Shown one piece after another: positions 1-8,150 of a stretch of DNA of 64,000 nucleotides; positions within the stretch are counted from its first letter, which is position 1; each line of letters begins with the position of its first letter. The position numbers and the translations under genes were made by a program. This DNA comes from Oceanobacillus jeddahensis (GTDB taxonomy: Bacteria > Bacillota > Bacilli > Bacillales > Amphibacillaceae), in contig NZ_CCDM010000001.1 in assembly GCF_000750635.1 (NCBI RefSeq), positions 1,116,001-1,180,000 on the forward strand, given 5' to 3'. The notes beneath the pieces were generated by a model. That model did no database searches. It was given only the letters and a program-made list of their open reading frames with translations, and was not told the origin of the DNA.

Positions 1-1
1 A

Positions 2-1459
2 GGAGAGGCAGTTATTGAAACATATCCAATACTGGATAATACAATTCTTCAAGCAATTTTAGAAATTATGAATGCAGCTGGTTCCGGGGTGTTTGATGCA
101 TTACCATTAATCTTTGCTGTTGGAATTGCGACAGGTCTTTCCAAAGGTGATAAAGGGGCAGCTGCACTAGCAAGTGTTGTTGGTTATTTTGTGCTCATTA
201 TTACTGTTAATGCATTGTTATCAGTAACAGGCAATCTTGCTACGGGCGATGTAGATCCAAGAACTTTAGGGCAAGGTTCTCAATTTGGTGTGATGACATT
301 ACAGATGGGTGTATTTGGAGGTATTTTAACAGGGATTATTACTGGGATGGTACATAATCGTTTTTATAAAATTAAGCTGCCAGAATTCTTAGCTTTCTTT
401 GGCGGTTCTCGATTCGTTCCGATTATGAATACTTTTGTATTTTTAATTGTTGGTACTGTTATGTACTTTGTCTGGCCGCTAATTGGTAATGCTATCGCAA
501 GTTTTGGTGAATTAGCTGCTGGATTAGGTACGTTAGGTGCTTTCTTATATGGTTTACTTTTACGAACGTTATACTTATTTGGTTTACACCATGTCTTTTA
601 CTTGCCATTTTGGACCACAGCTGTTGGTGGTACAGCAGAAGTTGGCGGGCAAGTTTATGAAGGTTTCCAAACCATTTTTCTTGCGCAATTATCTGATCCT
701 GAAACTACAAAGTTCTTTGGAAATATAGCTCTATTTAATAGTGGACGCTATTTTCATTTTATGTTCGGCATGGTTGCAGTTGTGTTTGCGATGTATAAAA
801 CAATTCCGAAAGGACCAAAACGTAAAGCAACTGCTGGGTTCCTGTTATCCATTGGTTTAACTTCCTTCATTACAGGGGTTACGGAACCAATTTCATTTGC
901 ATTACTTTTTGCTTCTCCAATCTTGTTCATAACTGAGGCGATATTATTTGCATTTTCATTTGTTGTGGCAAGCTTAGCGAATATAACAATTGGATCGACC
1001 TTCTCAGCAGGTTTTGTTGAATTCTTATTATTTGGAGTTTTTCAAGGAAATGATAAAACAAACTTTATCTGGGTTCTGATTTTAGGTATTCCAATTGCGA
1101 TTTTGTATTATTTCGTCTTTAAAGCATTAATATTGAAATTAAATGCAAAAACTCCAGGCCGTGATGATGAAGAAATTACAGAAGAAGAGAAGCAGTTAAG
1201 TGCAAATTATGAAGGTGGACAATCAGCTGCTATTATTGAAGGTTTAGGTGGTTTAGATAACATTACAGATATTGATAATTGTGCAACACGACTAAGAGTC
1301 AGTGTGAATAAAGCAGATAAAATTAACACAGATATTCTTAAACAAACAGGCGCAATGAATACAGTAGTCCGAGGTAAGAATATTCAAGTTATCTATGGTC
1401 CTAAAGTAAACAATATAAGAACAGAGATTGATGAATATATAGAATCTATCAATAAATAA
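2..1459 (+). CDS. PTS sugar transporter EIICB, glucose family (5' truncated by window edge)
   Basis: Membrane permease and phosphotransfer protein of a glucose/GlcNAc/alpha-glucoside-type PTS. The frame is open from base 2 (GEAVIETYPILDNT...), so the true start lies outside the window and roughly the first 50-70 residues are missing. The internal ATG at 68 is not the start. Several hydrophobic segments make up the EIIC domain. The C-terminal EIIB domain carries the phospho-cysteine motif DIDNCATRLRVSV near the end. No EIIA domain is fused; a separate EIIA lies three genes on at 3066. Downstream genes (sulfatase, FGE, epimerase, TauE) suggest that the substrate is a sulfated amino sugar; that is inference from context. 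A 229-bp gap with an operator-like repeat separates it from the sulfatase. Confidence 0.9.
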   Translation, partial: GEAVIETYPILDNTILQAILEIMNAAGSGVFDALPLIFAVGIATGLSKGDKGAAALASVVGYFVLIITVNALLSVTGNLATGDVDPRTLGQGSQFGVMTLQMGVFGGILTGIITGMVHNRFYKIKLPEFLAFFGGSRFVPIMNTFVFLIVGTVMYFVWPLIGNAIASFGELAAGLGTLGAFLYGLLLRTLYLFGLHHVFYLPFWTTAVGGTAEVGGQVYEGFQTIFLAQLSDPETTKFFGNIALFNSGRYFHFMFGMVAVVFAMYKTIPKGPKRKATAGFLLSIGLTSFITGVTEPISFALLFASPILFITEAILFAFSFVVASLANITIGSTFSAGFVEFLLFGVFQGNDKTNFIWVLILGIPIAILYYFVFKALILKLNAKTPGRDDEEITEEEKQLSANYEGGQSAAIIEGLGGLDNITDIDNCATRLRVSVNKADKINTDILKQTGAMNTVVRGKNIQVIYGPKVNNIRTEIDEYIESINK

Positions 1460-1575
1460 AAGCTTTTAGAAAACAACCAGGAAAAAGAAAGGCGAATAAA
1501 GCATGAACTTAACATAGGAAATAGTAAATATGAGTCGTTTCGTTGAGTCAGGTAGCGTATTGGCTTAACTACTTA

Positions 1576-1597
1576 TGGTATTGAATGATCTATACCA
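1576..1597. promoter_or_regulatory. Putative GntR/HutC-type operator upstream of the sulfatase
   Basis: Inverted repeat TGGTAT - 10 nt - ATACCA. Read on the minus strand it gives TGGTATAGATCATT, which resembles the dre box of NagR/YvoA-type GntR regulators (TGGTATAGATCA core, from memory of that family). A GntR/UTRA regulator is encoded at 6116 at the end of the same cluster. The site lies about 90 bp before the sulfatase start. That it binds this regulator is inference. Confidence 0.5.
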
Positions 1598-1688
1598 TCA
1601 CTTTTTTCACTTTGCTTAAGGATTCGCTTGATTGATTCTTTTTTCTAAGTTATTTGATTTAACAATGAAGTCTAGGAGGAAATAATCT

Positions 1689-3053
1689 ATGAAAAAAAAC
1701 ATCATTTATATCCATACACATGATAGTGGAAGAGTGTTAAGTCCCTATGGATATAATGTCCCAACACCAAGTCTTCTACATTTTGCGGAGGAAGCAACTC
1801 TATTTCGCCAAGCTCACTGTGTAGGTCCAACTTGTTCTCCGAGCCGTGCAGGTTTATTAACTGGAATGTACCCACATAGTAATGGGATGTATGGACTTTC
1901 TCAAAGAGGGTTTAAATTACATGATTATAATCAACATTTAGTAAATTTCTTAAAAAAAGAAGATTACCATACCGTTCTATGCGGTATTCAACATGAGGCT
2001 GGAAAATACACTGACCATGAAGAAGGATCACGCATTATTGGATATGACGAAGATATTTCTACAGAAAATACACAATTTACAGAAGAGGAATATGTAAAGT
2101 GGGATTATAATAATGCGCATCGTATACGTAAATGGTTGAAACAAACAGATAAGAAAAAGCCATTTTTCTTATCATACGGTCTATTTGCAACGCATCGTAA
2201 ATTCCCCCAAGAAGGGTTTCATGATGAAAAATTTGATCAAAAGTTTGTTCTCCCGCCAGATCCACTTCCAGATACAAAAGAAGTGAGGGAGGATTACTCC
2301 GATTATTTGAAATCTGCTTCATGGTTTGATCATTCCTTCAAAGTGGTTATCGATGCTATTAAAGAAGAGGGCTTTTATGAAAATTCGATTATCATTTTCA
2401 CTACGGACCATGGTGTTGCTTTTCCGTTTGGGAAATGTACCTTATATGACACAGGGACAGGAGTTTCTTTAATTATACGAGTTCCGGGTAGCAAGATGAA
2501 TGGTCAAGAAGTTGATGGATTAGTATCTCAAATTGATATTTTTCCTACATTATGTGATTTGATTGACGTAGAAAAACCCGATTATTTACAAGGAGTTTCT
2601 TTTTCTGAAATGTTTCAAGGGGAAGATGTGATCCTTCGTGATGAGGTGTTCAGTGAGATTAATTTCCATACGTCATATGAACCAGCTAGAAGTATTCGTA
2701 CAAAACGATATAAATATATTCGTTATTATGATGAAGATCATTTAAAAATTAATCGTACAAACATTGATAATTCACCAAGTAAAACATATTACCATGAAAA
2801 TGAATTAGATCAGGTAACCAAACCAAAAGAAGCACTTTATGATTTACTTTATGATCCAGGTGAACGAAATAATATTGCTGGAAATGAAGAACATCAAACT
2901 ATATTAATCAACATGCGGGAAAAATTAGCGGAGTATCAAGTAAATACAAATGATCCCATCTTAGAAGGCCATTTTATAGTGCAGCCTGAGTGGAAAGTAA
3001 ATAAAGCTGAAACATATAATCCTAGTTCAAAGAACCCTGATGACTATTTATAA
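1689..3053 (+). CDS. Cytoplasmic Cys-type sulfatase, N-sulfoglucosamine sulfohydrolase-like
   Basis: Sulfatase of the formylglycine class (454 aa). The active-site signature C-S-P-S-R lies at C49-R53 (GPTCSPSRAGLLTG), whose Cys must be converted to formylglycine. The metal-binding residues appear to be D12 (THDSG) and D240-H241 (FTTDHG). The region after the signature (YPHSNGMYGL) and the segment around residues 234-260 resemble human SGSH (heparan N-sulfatase), more than aryl- or 6-O-sulfatases. There is no signal peptide: the N-terminus is MKKNIIYIHTHD. It should therefore act in the cytoplasm on PTS-imported, phosphorylated substrate. A strong SD (AGGAGG) precedes the ATG. The dedicated FGE lies at 5139 and a probable sulfate/sulfite exporter at 4330. 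The exact bond cleaved (N-sulfate or O-sulfate) cannot be fixed from sequence. Confidence 0.88.
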   Translation: MKKNIIYIHTHDSGRVLSPYGYNVPTPSLLHFAEEATLFRQAHCVGPTCSPSRAGLLTGMYPHSNGMYGLSQRGFKLHDYNQHLVNFLKKEDYHTVLCGIQHEAGKYTDHEEGSRIIGYDEDISTENTQFTEEEYVKWDYNNAHRIRKWLKQTDKKKPFFLSYGLFATHRKFPQEGFHDEKFDQKFVLPPDPLPDTKEVREDYSDYLKSASWFDHSFKVVIDAIKEEGFYENSIIIFTTDHGVAFPFGKCTLYDTGTGVSLIIRVPGSKMNGQEVDGLVSQIDIFPTLCDLIDVEKPDYLQGVSFSEMFQGEDVILRDEVFSEINFHTSYEPARSIRTKRYKYIRYYDEDHLKINRTNIDNSPSKTYYHENELDQVTKPKEALYDLLYDPGERNNIAGNEEHQTILINMREKLAEYQVNTNDPILEGHFIVQPEWKVNKAETYNPSSKNPDDYL

Positions 3054-3065
3054 GAAGGTGTAACT

Positions 3066-3551
3066 ATGTTTGCTAATTTGTTTGAGAAAAAGATTTCGTC
3101 TTTTGTAAGTCCTCTTGAGGGCAGGATAAAAAATTTAGACAAAGTAAAAGATGAGACGTTTTCTCAAAAAGTTATGGGAGACGGTTTTGCTATTGAACCG
3201 AAGACGTCAGAAATTTATTCTCCTGTTAACGGTACAGTTGAATTTGTTTTAGGAACGAACCATGCAATTGGACTAAAATCGGTTGATGGCGTAGAACTAC
3301 TTATTCATGTCGGTGTCTATACGATTTCATTAAAAGGAAAGGGCTTCACTCCACACGTAGAAGTGAAGCAAGATGTTAAACAAGGAGATTTGCTATTAAC
3401 CGTTGATTTTGATGTAATTAAGAACTTTGTTCCATCAACAGACGTTATTGTTATTTTTACAAGTGGAGAAAAATGTGAAATTTTAAAACCGAACGATATG
3501 GTCGGAAAAAGTGAAGAGCAGATTATTAAATATACAAAGTTTAATTCTTAG
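3066..3551 (+). CDS. PTS EIIA component, glucose (Crr) family
   Basis: Soluble phosphocarrier of 161 aa that passes phosphate from HPr to an EIIB. It has the EIIA-Glc fold signature: SPLEGR near residue 15, the family pattern at TNHAIGL (H66) and the phosphorylated histidine in LLIHVGVYT (H81). It starts 12 bp after the sulfatase with SD AAGAAGGTG. It is probably the partner of the EIICB at 2-1459, which lacks a fused EIIA. Finding it between sulfatase and epimerase genes supports one operon for import and processing of one sugar. Confidence 0.9.
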   Translation: MFANLFEKKISSFVSPLEGRIKNLDKVKDETFSQKVMGDGFAIEPKTSEIYSPVNGTVEFVLGTNHAIGLKSVDGVELLIHVGVYTISLKGKGFTPHVEVKQDVKQGDLLLTVDFDVIKNFVPSTDVIVIFTSGEKCEILKPNDMVGKSEEQIIKYTKFNS

Positions 3552-3562
3552 GAGGGGGTAAT

Positions 3563-4300
3563 ATGAGGGAACTAACAAATGCCCAACAAAAGATAATAGA
3601 TACAATCAAAGACGGTTTGATTGTATCCTGTCAAGCAAAAAAGGATGATCCAATATATATGCCAGGAATTATTACGAAAATGGTAGAATCAGCTATTTGG
3701 GGAAAAGCTGTTGGTTTTAGAATAGATACTCCTGAAAATATTAAAGAAGTTCGACCTATCACCAATTTACCAATTATAGGGTTATGGAAGATGCATCGTA
3801 AGGATAGCCCTGTCTTCATTACTCCTACATTAGAGGCAGTACAGCAAGTTATTGAAGCAGGTGCAGATATTATTGCTGTAGATGCAACTGACCGTATTAA
3901 AAGCGATGGTAAAAAAGCTTATGAAATTATTCAAGATATAAAAGTAGCGTATCCAGAAATTTTAATACTGGCTGATGTTCGGAATGAAAAAGAAGCTGAA
4001 CAAGCTTTGGAAGCAGGAGCACATATGGTTGCACCGACATTGTACCGATTTAATGAAAATCCGAAATCAATTGACAGTCCAGATTTTGAGATGTTAGCGA
4101 AAATAGTTAGAGCTAGCCAAGGCAAAGGTATTGTACTTATGGAAGGGAAAATAAATACTCCTGAAGAAGCAATTGAAAGCTTATACCTTGGTGCACATGC
4201 TGTAGTGGTAGGAAGTGCAATTACTCGTCCGCATTTAACAACATTACGATTTTCAAGAAAGATGAACAAATATGAAAGCACTATGCCCCTTTTCTATTAA
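3563..4300 (+). CDS. nanE: Putative N-acylglucosamine/mannosamine-6-phosphate 2-epimerase (NanE family)
   Basis: TIM-barrel epimerase of 245 aa, the usual NanE length. Family features seen: GLIVSCQA near residue 17, GFRIDTPENI, PIIGLWKM, a catalytic-lysine-type segment IIAVDATDR and the phosphate-binding end GAHAVVVGSAITRP. NanE converts ManNAc-6-P to GlcNAc-6-P, feeding NagA/NagB. Here it follows EIIA by 11 bp with an SD of AGGAGGGGG. No sialate lyase or ManNAc kinase is nearby, so the substrate probably comes phosphorylated from the PTS, possibly after desulfation by the upstream sulfatase. A related 2-epimerase activity on another amino sugar phosphate cannot be excluded. Confidence 0.8.
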   Translation: MRELTNAQQKIIDTIKDGLIVSCQAKKDDPIYMPGIITKMVESAIWGKAVGFRIDTPENIKEVRPITNLPIIGLWKMHRKDSPVFITPTLEAVQQVIEAGADIIAVDATDRIKSDGKKAYEIIQDIKVAYPEILILADVRNEKEAEQALEAGAHMVAPTLYRFNENPKSIDSPDFEMLAKIVRASQGKGIVLMEGKINTPEEAIESLYLGAHAVVVGSAITRPHLTTLRFSRKMNKYESTMPLFY

Positions 4301-4329
4301 AGGCTATCTTTCGTTCTAGTCAAGGGGAG

Positions 4330-5118
4330 ATGGTTACAATTATAGCAATCTATTTACTTATCAGTTTATTGGCTTCCATATTAGGAGCGATGGCTGGATT
4401 AGGCGGGGGAATAATTATTAAACCCCTATTAGATTTTATCGGACAGGATGATTTAGCTACCCTAGGAATATTATCTGCTTCAACTGTCTTAGCAATGTCG
4501 TGCGTATCATTAATAAATTTTCGTAATGCTACCATTCAACTTAATCGAAAAAATAGTTTTTTAATTGCAGTCGGTTCTATTTTGGGAGGGTTTATTGGAA
4601 AAGGGATATTCAATTATCTAGTTATAAGTAATGACTGGAATGAAGGTGTAGGGATTTTCCAGTCTTGCTTATTAGCGATTATTTTAATTTTTATTTATAT
4701 TTTTATTAAATGTAAACACCGTATAAGGACATTTCAAGTAAGTAGTAATATGATTATTATAATGGCTGGTATTATACTGGGAATTTTCTCGTCCTTTTTA
4801 GGAATTGGCGGAGGTCCTCTAAATGTTGCGGTACTTATTTTATTGTTTTCTATGGATGCCAAAAACGCCGGAGTTAATTCTATATTTATAATCTTTTTCT
4901 CACAAATAGCATCGTTGTTCTTAGTTGGCGTTTTAAATGGATTTGATGGTTTGGAGGCTCCTACCCTATTGTTCATGATTTTAGGTGGGGTTTTAGGTGG
5001 TTTCATTGGAAGTAATATTGCTCAAAAGCTTACAAATGAAAAAATTCAAGTGATTTTCAATGGCACAATTTTAGTCATTATATTCATAAATATTTACAAT
5101 GCAGTGATGCAAATTTAG
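4330..5118 (+). CDS. TauE/SafE family sulfite/sulfate exporter
   Basis: Polytopic membrane protein of 262 aa with two repeated glycine-rich motifs typical of TauE/SafE (DUF81): GAMAGLGGGIIIKPLL near residue 20 and SSFLGIGGGPLNVAVLI near residue 155, each followed by hydrophobic helices. Members export or import sulfite, sulfate or sulfonates. Between a sulfatase and its FGE activator, the natural role is removal of sulfate freed in the cytoplasm; this is inference. The SD (AAGGGGAG at 4322-4329) directly abuts the annotated ATG, so initiation may really use a codon a few residues downstream, for example ATT at 4339. Confidence 0.85.
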   Translation: MVTIIAIYLLISLLASILGAMAGLGGGIIIKPLLDFIGQDDLATLGILSASTVLAMSCVSLINFRNATIQLNRKNSFLIAVGSILGGFIGKGIFNYLVISNDWNEGVGIFQSCLLAIILIFIYIFIKCKHRIRTFQVSSNMIIIMAGIILGIFSSFLGIGGGPLNVAVLILLFSMDAKNAGVNSIFIIFFSQIASLFLVGVLNGFDGLEAPTLLFMILGGVLGGFIGSNIAQKLTNEKIQVIFNGTILVIIFINIYNAVMQI

Positions 5119-5138
5119 GAATCATATAGGTGATAAAC

Positions 5139-6089
5139 ATGGAAAATAATACATGGAGTTGTTGCGCTGCCACAAGAAGGAATCAACAGCCTTTACATTT
5201 AAGTAACCGTTTTGATGCGTTTTCTACGAACGAACGAAATATAAAGAATATGATTTTTCTTGAAGGCGGAGAATTTTTAATGGGGACCGAAGACACGGAT
5301 GCTAACCCGAATGATATGGAAGGACCAATAAGAAAAGAGATTATAAAACCATTTTATATCGACCAATATGCTGTAACCAATCGACAATTTCAAGAATTTG
5401 TCAAGGATACCAAATATGAAACGGATGCAGAGAAATATGGTTGGTCATTTGTTTTTTATTCATTTTTATCGGAAGAAGTTGCCAATAATGTTACACAGGC
5501 TCCAGCAACAACGCCGTGGTGGAGAGTAGTAGAGGGAGCTTATTGGTTTCAGCCGGAAGGTCCGGGGAGCTCCATGGAAGATCGAATGGATCATCCTGTG
5601 ATTCATGTTTCTTGGAATGATGCAAAAGCTTATTGTCGATGGGCGGGCAAACGACTTCTTACGGAAGAAGAATGGGAGTTTGCAGCTCGAGGTGGATTGG
5701 TTCAGAAGAGATACCCTTGGGGAGATGAATTATATTTGAATGGAGAGCATTGCTGCAATATTTGGCAAGGAAATTTTCCAGAAAATAATACAGAAGAAGA
5801 TGGTTATTTTAGGACAGCTCCTGTTGACGCATATCAGCCAAATGGATATGGATTATATAATATGGTCGGAAATGTGTGGGAGTGGTGTGAAAATCTATTC
5901 CATCGTGGTAATATAGGAAAGGAGAGGAATACATTTAATGTAACACAATCTAGTAGAGCGATGCGTGGCGGCTCCTATTTATGTCATGACTCCTATTGTA
6001 ATCGTTATCGAGTAGCAGCCAGAACCTCCAACACCATTGATAGTTCAACCGGTAATATCGGTTTTAGATGTGCATTAGATGTTGAATAA
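5139..6089 (+). CDS. Formylglycine-generating enzyme (sulfatase-modifying factor)
   Basis: Copper-dependent oxidase that converts the sulfatase active-site Cys to formylglycine (316 aa from ATG 5139; SD AGGTGAT). Both catalytic cysteines are present in LCHDSYCNRYR (C282 and C287), matching human FGE C336/C341. Other family landmarks: EGGEFLMGTED, HVSWNDAKAYCRWAGKRL, EEEWEFAARGG, YPWGDE, GNVWEWCEN and GNIGFRCALD. This separates it from the many SUMF1-like proteins lacking the Cys pair. The N-terminal TWSCCAATR adds a vicinal cysteine pair. It is cytoplasmic and presumably activates the sulfatase at 1689. It follows TauE after 20 bp. Confidence 0.92.
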   Translation: MENNTWSCCAATRRNQQPLHLSNRFDAFSTNERNIKNMIFLEGGEFLMGTEDTDANPNDMEGPIRKEIIKPFYIDQYAVTNRQFQEFVKDTKYETDAEKYGWSFVFYSFLSEEVANNVTQAPATTPWWRVVEGAYWFQPEGPGSSMEDRMDHPVIHVSWNDAKAYCRWAGKRLLTEEEWEFAARGGLVQKRYPWGDELYLNGEHCCNIWQGNFPENNTEEDGYFRTAPVDAYQPNGYGLYNMVGNVWEWCENLFHRGNIGKERNTFNVTQSSRAMRGGSYLCHDSYCNRYRVAARTSNTIDSSTGNIGFRCALDVE

Positions 6090-6115
6090 TAGTTTGTGCT
6101 GGGGGATGAATAGAA

Positions 6116-6838
6116 TTGACCCAAAAGCGAAAAAGAGTTGTAAAATATAAATTAATTGAAACAGATATTTTGCAAAAAATTAAAAGTGGAGAATATATGA
6201 AAGGGCAGCTGATTGAAACGGAACAAGAGCTGGCAAAACAGTATAATGTTAGTCGTGTTACTGTTCGTCAGGCAACGAATAACTTAGTTGCTAAAGGCTA
6301 TCTCTCACGAAGCCAAGGTAGTGGTACATACGTTACTAGCCAGAATGTAGTTGGCAGAACAACGGTAGCAAAAAGTTTTACCGAAGAAATGCATGAGTTG
6401 GGAAAAAAAGTGACAACTGAAGTGTTAGATTTTAAGATTATTCCAGCTAGTGAAGAAATCAGTTATAAACTCCAAATTGAAAAAGAAATGCCCACCTATT
6501 ATATTAGACGTCTTAGGAAAGCAGATGATGAACCAATACAGCTTGAGACAAGTTATATGAATGTGAAAGACTATCCGGATTTATCATATGAAAATATTAG
6601 CGAGTCTAAATATAAATATATTGAAGAAAATAAAAATCTAACTATAGACTTTTCGCATCACATTGTTGTACCAATTATGCCAACAGAAGAAATTGCTAAT
6701 TATTTTGAATGTGATCTCTATTCTCCTTTGTTAAAGGTATTAAATACAACTTATTTAACAACTGGAGAAGTTATGGATTTCTCAGAACTTATATTAAATA
6801 CGGATAAATATCAATACCAATCTTACCGTTCAAAGTGA
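6116..6838 (+). CDS. GntR family transcriptional regulator (HutC subfamily, UTRA domain)
   Basis: DNA-binding regulator of 240 aa. An N-terminal winged helix (ETEQELAKQYNVSRVTVRQATNNL, about residues 36-60) and the wing GSGTYVT are followed by a UTRA ligand domain from about residue 90. HutC-type members usually sense a phosphorylated sugar or amino sugar. The gene starts at TTG, with GGGGGA about 10 bp upstream; the ATG at 6106 is in another frame. As last gene of the sulfatase/PTS cluster it probably represses that cluster through the TGGTAT...ATACCA repeat at 1576. Confidence 0.88.
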   Translation: MTQKRKRVVKYKLIETDILQKIKSGEYMKGQLIETEQELAKQYNVSRVTVRQATNNLVAKGYLSRSQGSGTYVTSQNVVGRTTVAKSFTEEMHELGKKVTTEVLDFKIIPASEEISYKLQIEKEMPTYYIRRLRKADDEPIQLETSYMNVKDYPDLSYENISESKYKYIEENKNLTIDFSHHIVVPIMPTEEIANYFECDLYSPLLKVLNTTYLTTGEVMDFSELILNTDKYQYQSYRSK

Positions 6839-6880
6839 AGAAGGAAGCATGGAGAAAGGTTCTCTTGTTTCCTTCTTAAG
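6838..6880 (+). terminator. Weak hairpin at the end of the sulfo-sugar cluster
   Basis: Inverted repeat AAGAAGGAA / TTCCTTCTT overlaps the GntR stop codon. It lacks a good U-run, so termination may be partial. The next gene converges from the other strand. Confidence 0.4.
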
Positions 6881-6954
6881 TGTGAAATAGGATCTTGTTG
6901 TAGGAACTATATCTAAAATAAAGCCATTATATTCTCAGAAAAGTCTCCTCATCA

Positions 6955-7896
6955 TTACAAGATTGGTCTTAATTCTCCCTGAACTACTTGTCTTTGTGTA
7001 TCCGTAATAATAGATGGATTAATCTTAGAGCGGATAAGGTTTTCAATAAAATCACTGTCCTCATGAACGACCAGTACAGCTTCAGTATTATGATTTTTAT
7101 GTAATGACTGGTTTTCTTCAGAGAGAGGTATGATCTTTACGTCTTCCGGTAAGTCTTGGATTGTCCCTATATCCCAAATCGTACAATCAATCTCTCCAGA
7201 GACTAGTTTAGCGTATGCTTCCCCGTAAGAAATTTCTACAAACTCTACAGATTTCCCTGAACATGCGTCTAATGTCAGTTGGAAACTATCATGAGAAGAA
7301 GGATCTACTCCTACTTTCAAGCCATCTGTAATACCCTCAGCATTTTTATTAGCAAATAATAATACATGTTCACCTACATTAGAGTGTGGTCCCAAATTAA
7401 AAAGTAGTTTTAAATCTTCTTTTTCTTTCTCTTCCTCCCAGCTTAATCGGGAAATGATTGTAAAATCACAACGTCCCGTACGAAGAAAGTGTAGGCGGTT
7501 TTTAGCTCCACGAAGGAAGGTTACAATTAACGGAATTTCTGATTGATGAAAGGCTCGCACAAGTCCAGTTTCAAGCCCTTGATAAGTTAGGGAATAGGTT
7601 ACAGGCATTGAGCCGATAACTGTATTTAAATTGACAATAGATAGCAGTTTTTTTTCATCTATTTCTGTTATAAATGTTCCCTTTTTACCAAAACTTTCTA
7701 ATTTAATTGCTTTTTCATCCACGAGCATTTTTAATGCTGTTTGTATCGTTCCTAACCCTGTATTAAAATCAGAAGCCAATTGTCTAATTGGAGCCAGCCG
7801 GCTTCCTTTTTGTTGCAGCATGATCTTTTTTGCTAAATCTACTGCAGTTGAACCATATAAGTGTAGCAAGAAAAACAATCCTTTCTTTAAATACAT
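6955..7896 (-). CDS. YhfZ-like GntR-type transcriptional regulator
   Basis: Protein of 313 aa with an N-terminal GntR-like winged helix (APIRQLASDFNTGLGTIQTALKML, about residues 35-60, wing GKKGTFITE) and a C-terminal domain resembling YhfZ and periplasmic-binding-type sensors (VNLNTVIGSMPVTYSLTYQGLETGL, then GVDPSSHDS). I recognise it as YhfZ-like from this layout; the effector is unknown. It is divergent from the flavoenzyme operon beginning at 8151, with a 32-bp palindrome between them, and is the obvious candidate regulator. An additional small inverted repeat ATCGTT-ACAG-AACGAT lies at 7950-7965 in its own upstream region. Confidence 0.75.
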   Translation of the reverse strand: MYLKKGLFFLLHLYGSTAVDLAKKIMLQQKGSRLAPIRQLASDFNTGLGTIQTALKMLVDEKAIKLESFGKKGTFITEIDEKKLLSIVNLNTVIGSMPVTYSLTYQGLETGLVRAFHQSEIPLIVTFLRGAKNRLHFLRTGRCDFTIISRLSWEEEKEKEDLKLLFNLGPHSNVGEHVLLFANKNAEGITDGLKVGVDPSSHDSFQLTLDACSGKSVEFVEISYGEAYAKLVSGEIDCTIWDIGTIQDLPEDVKIIPLSEENQSLHKNHNTEAVLVVHEDSDFIENLIRSKINPSIITDTQRQVVQGELRPIL

Positions 7897-8098
7897 TCAT
7901 AATGTAATAATTAATATTTTACATGAAATCACATGATTTTAAAGTATCGATCGTTACAGAACGATTAGAAAAATATATTTATTGCGGGGAAAGACTTTAC
8001 ATCAAGCATTTATTGTAATAATCGAATAAATGAATGTTCGCAGATTTTTCAAAAAGAATCAAATAATAAATAGAATTATTTGAAAAAGGTTGCTTTAT

Positions 8099-8130
8099 TA
8101 ATTTATGTACAGTATACTGTACATAAATTA
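8099..8130. promoter_or_regulatory. 32-bp perfect palindrome, probable operator
   Basis: The left half TAATTTATGTACAGTA is followed directly by its exact reverse complement, centred between 8114 and 8115. It lies 20 bp before the flavoenzyme start and its SD (AGAGAGGGG), so binding would block initiation of transcription or translation there. The divergent YhfZ-like regulator is the likely binder (inference). Confidence 0.75.
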
Positions 8131-8150
8131 GAAGAGAGGGGTAAAAAACA

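Noticed and set aside
3931-4281. Long minus-strand frame opposite the NanE gene
   Set aside because: It is antisense to a clearly conserved enzyme, has no SD and no recognisable motif. Similar antisense frames opposite the kinase at 12260-12625, the aldolase at 26038-26358 and several PTS genes were also left out.
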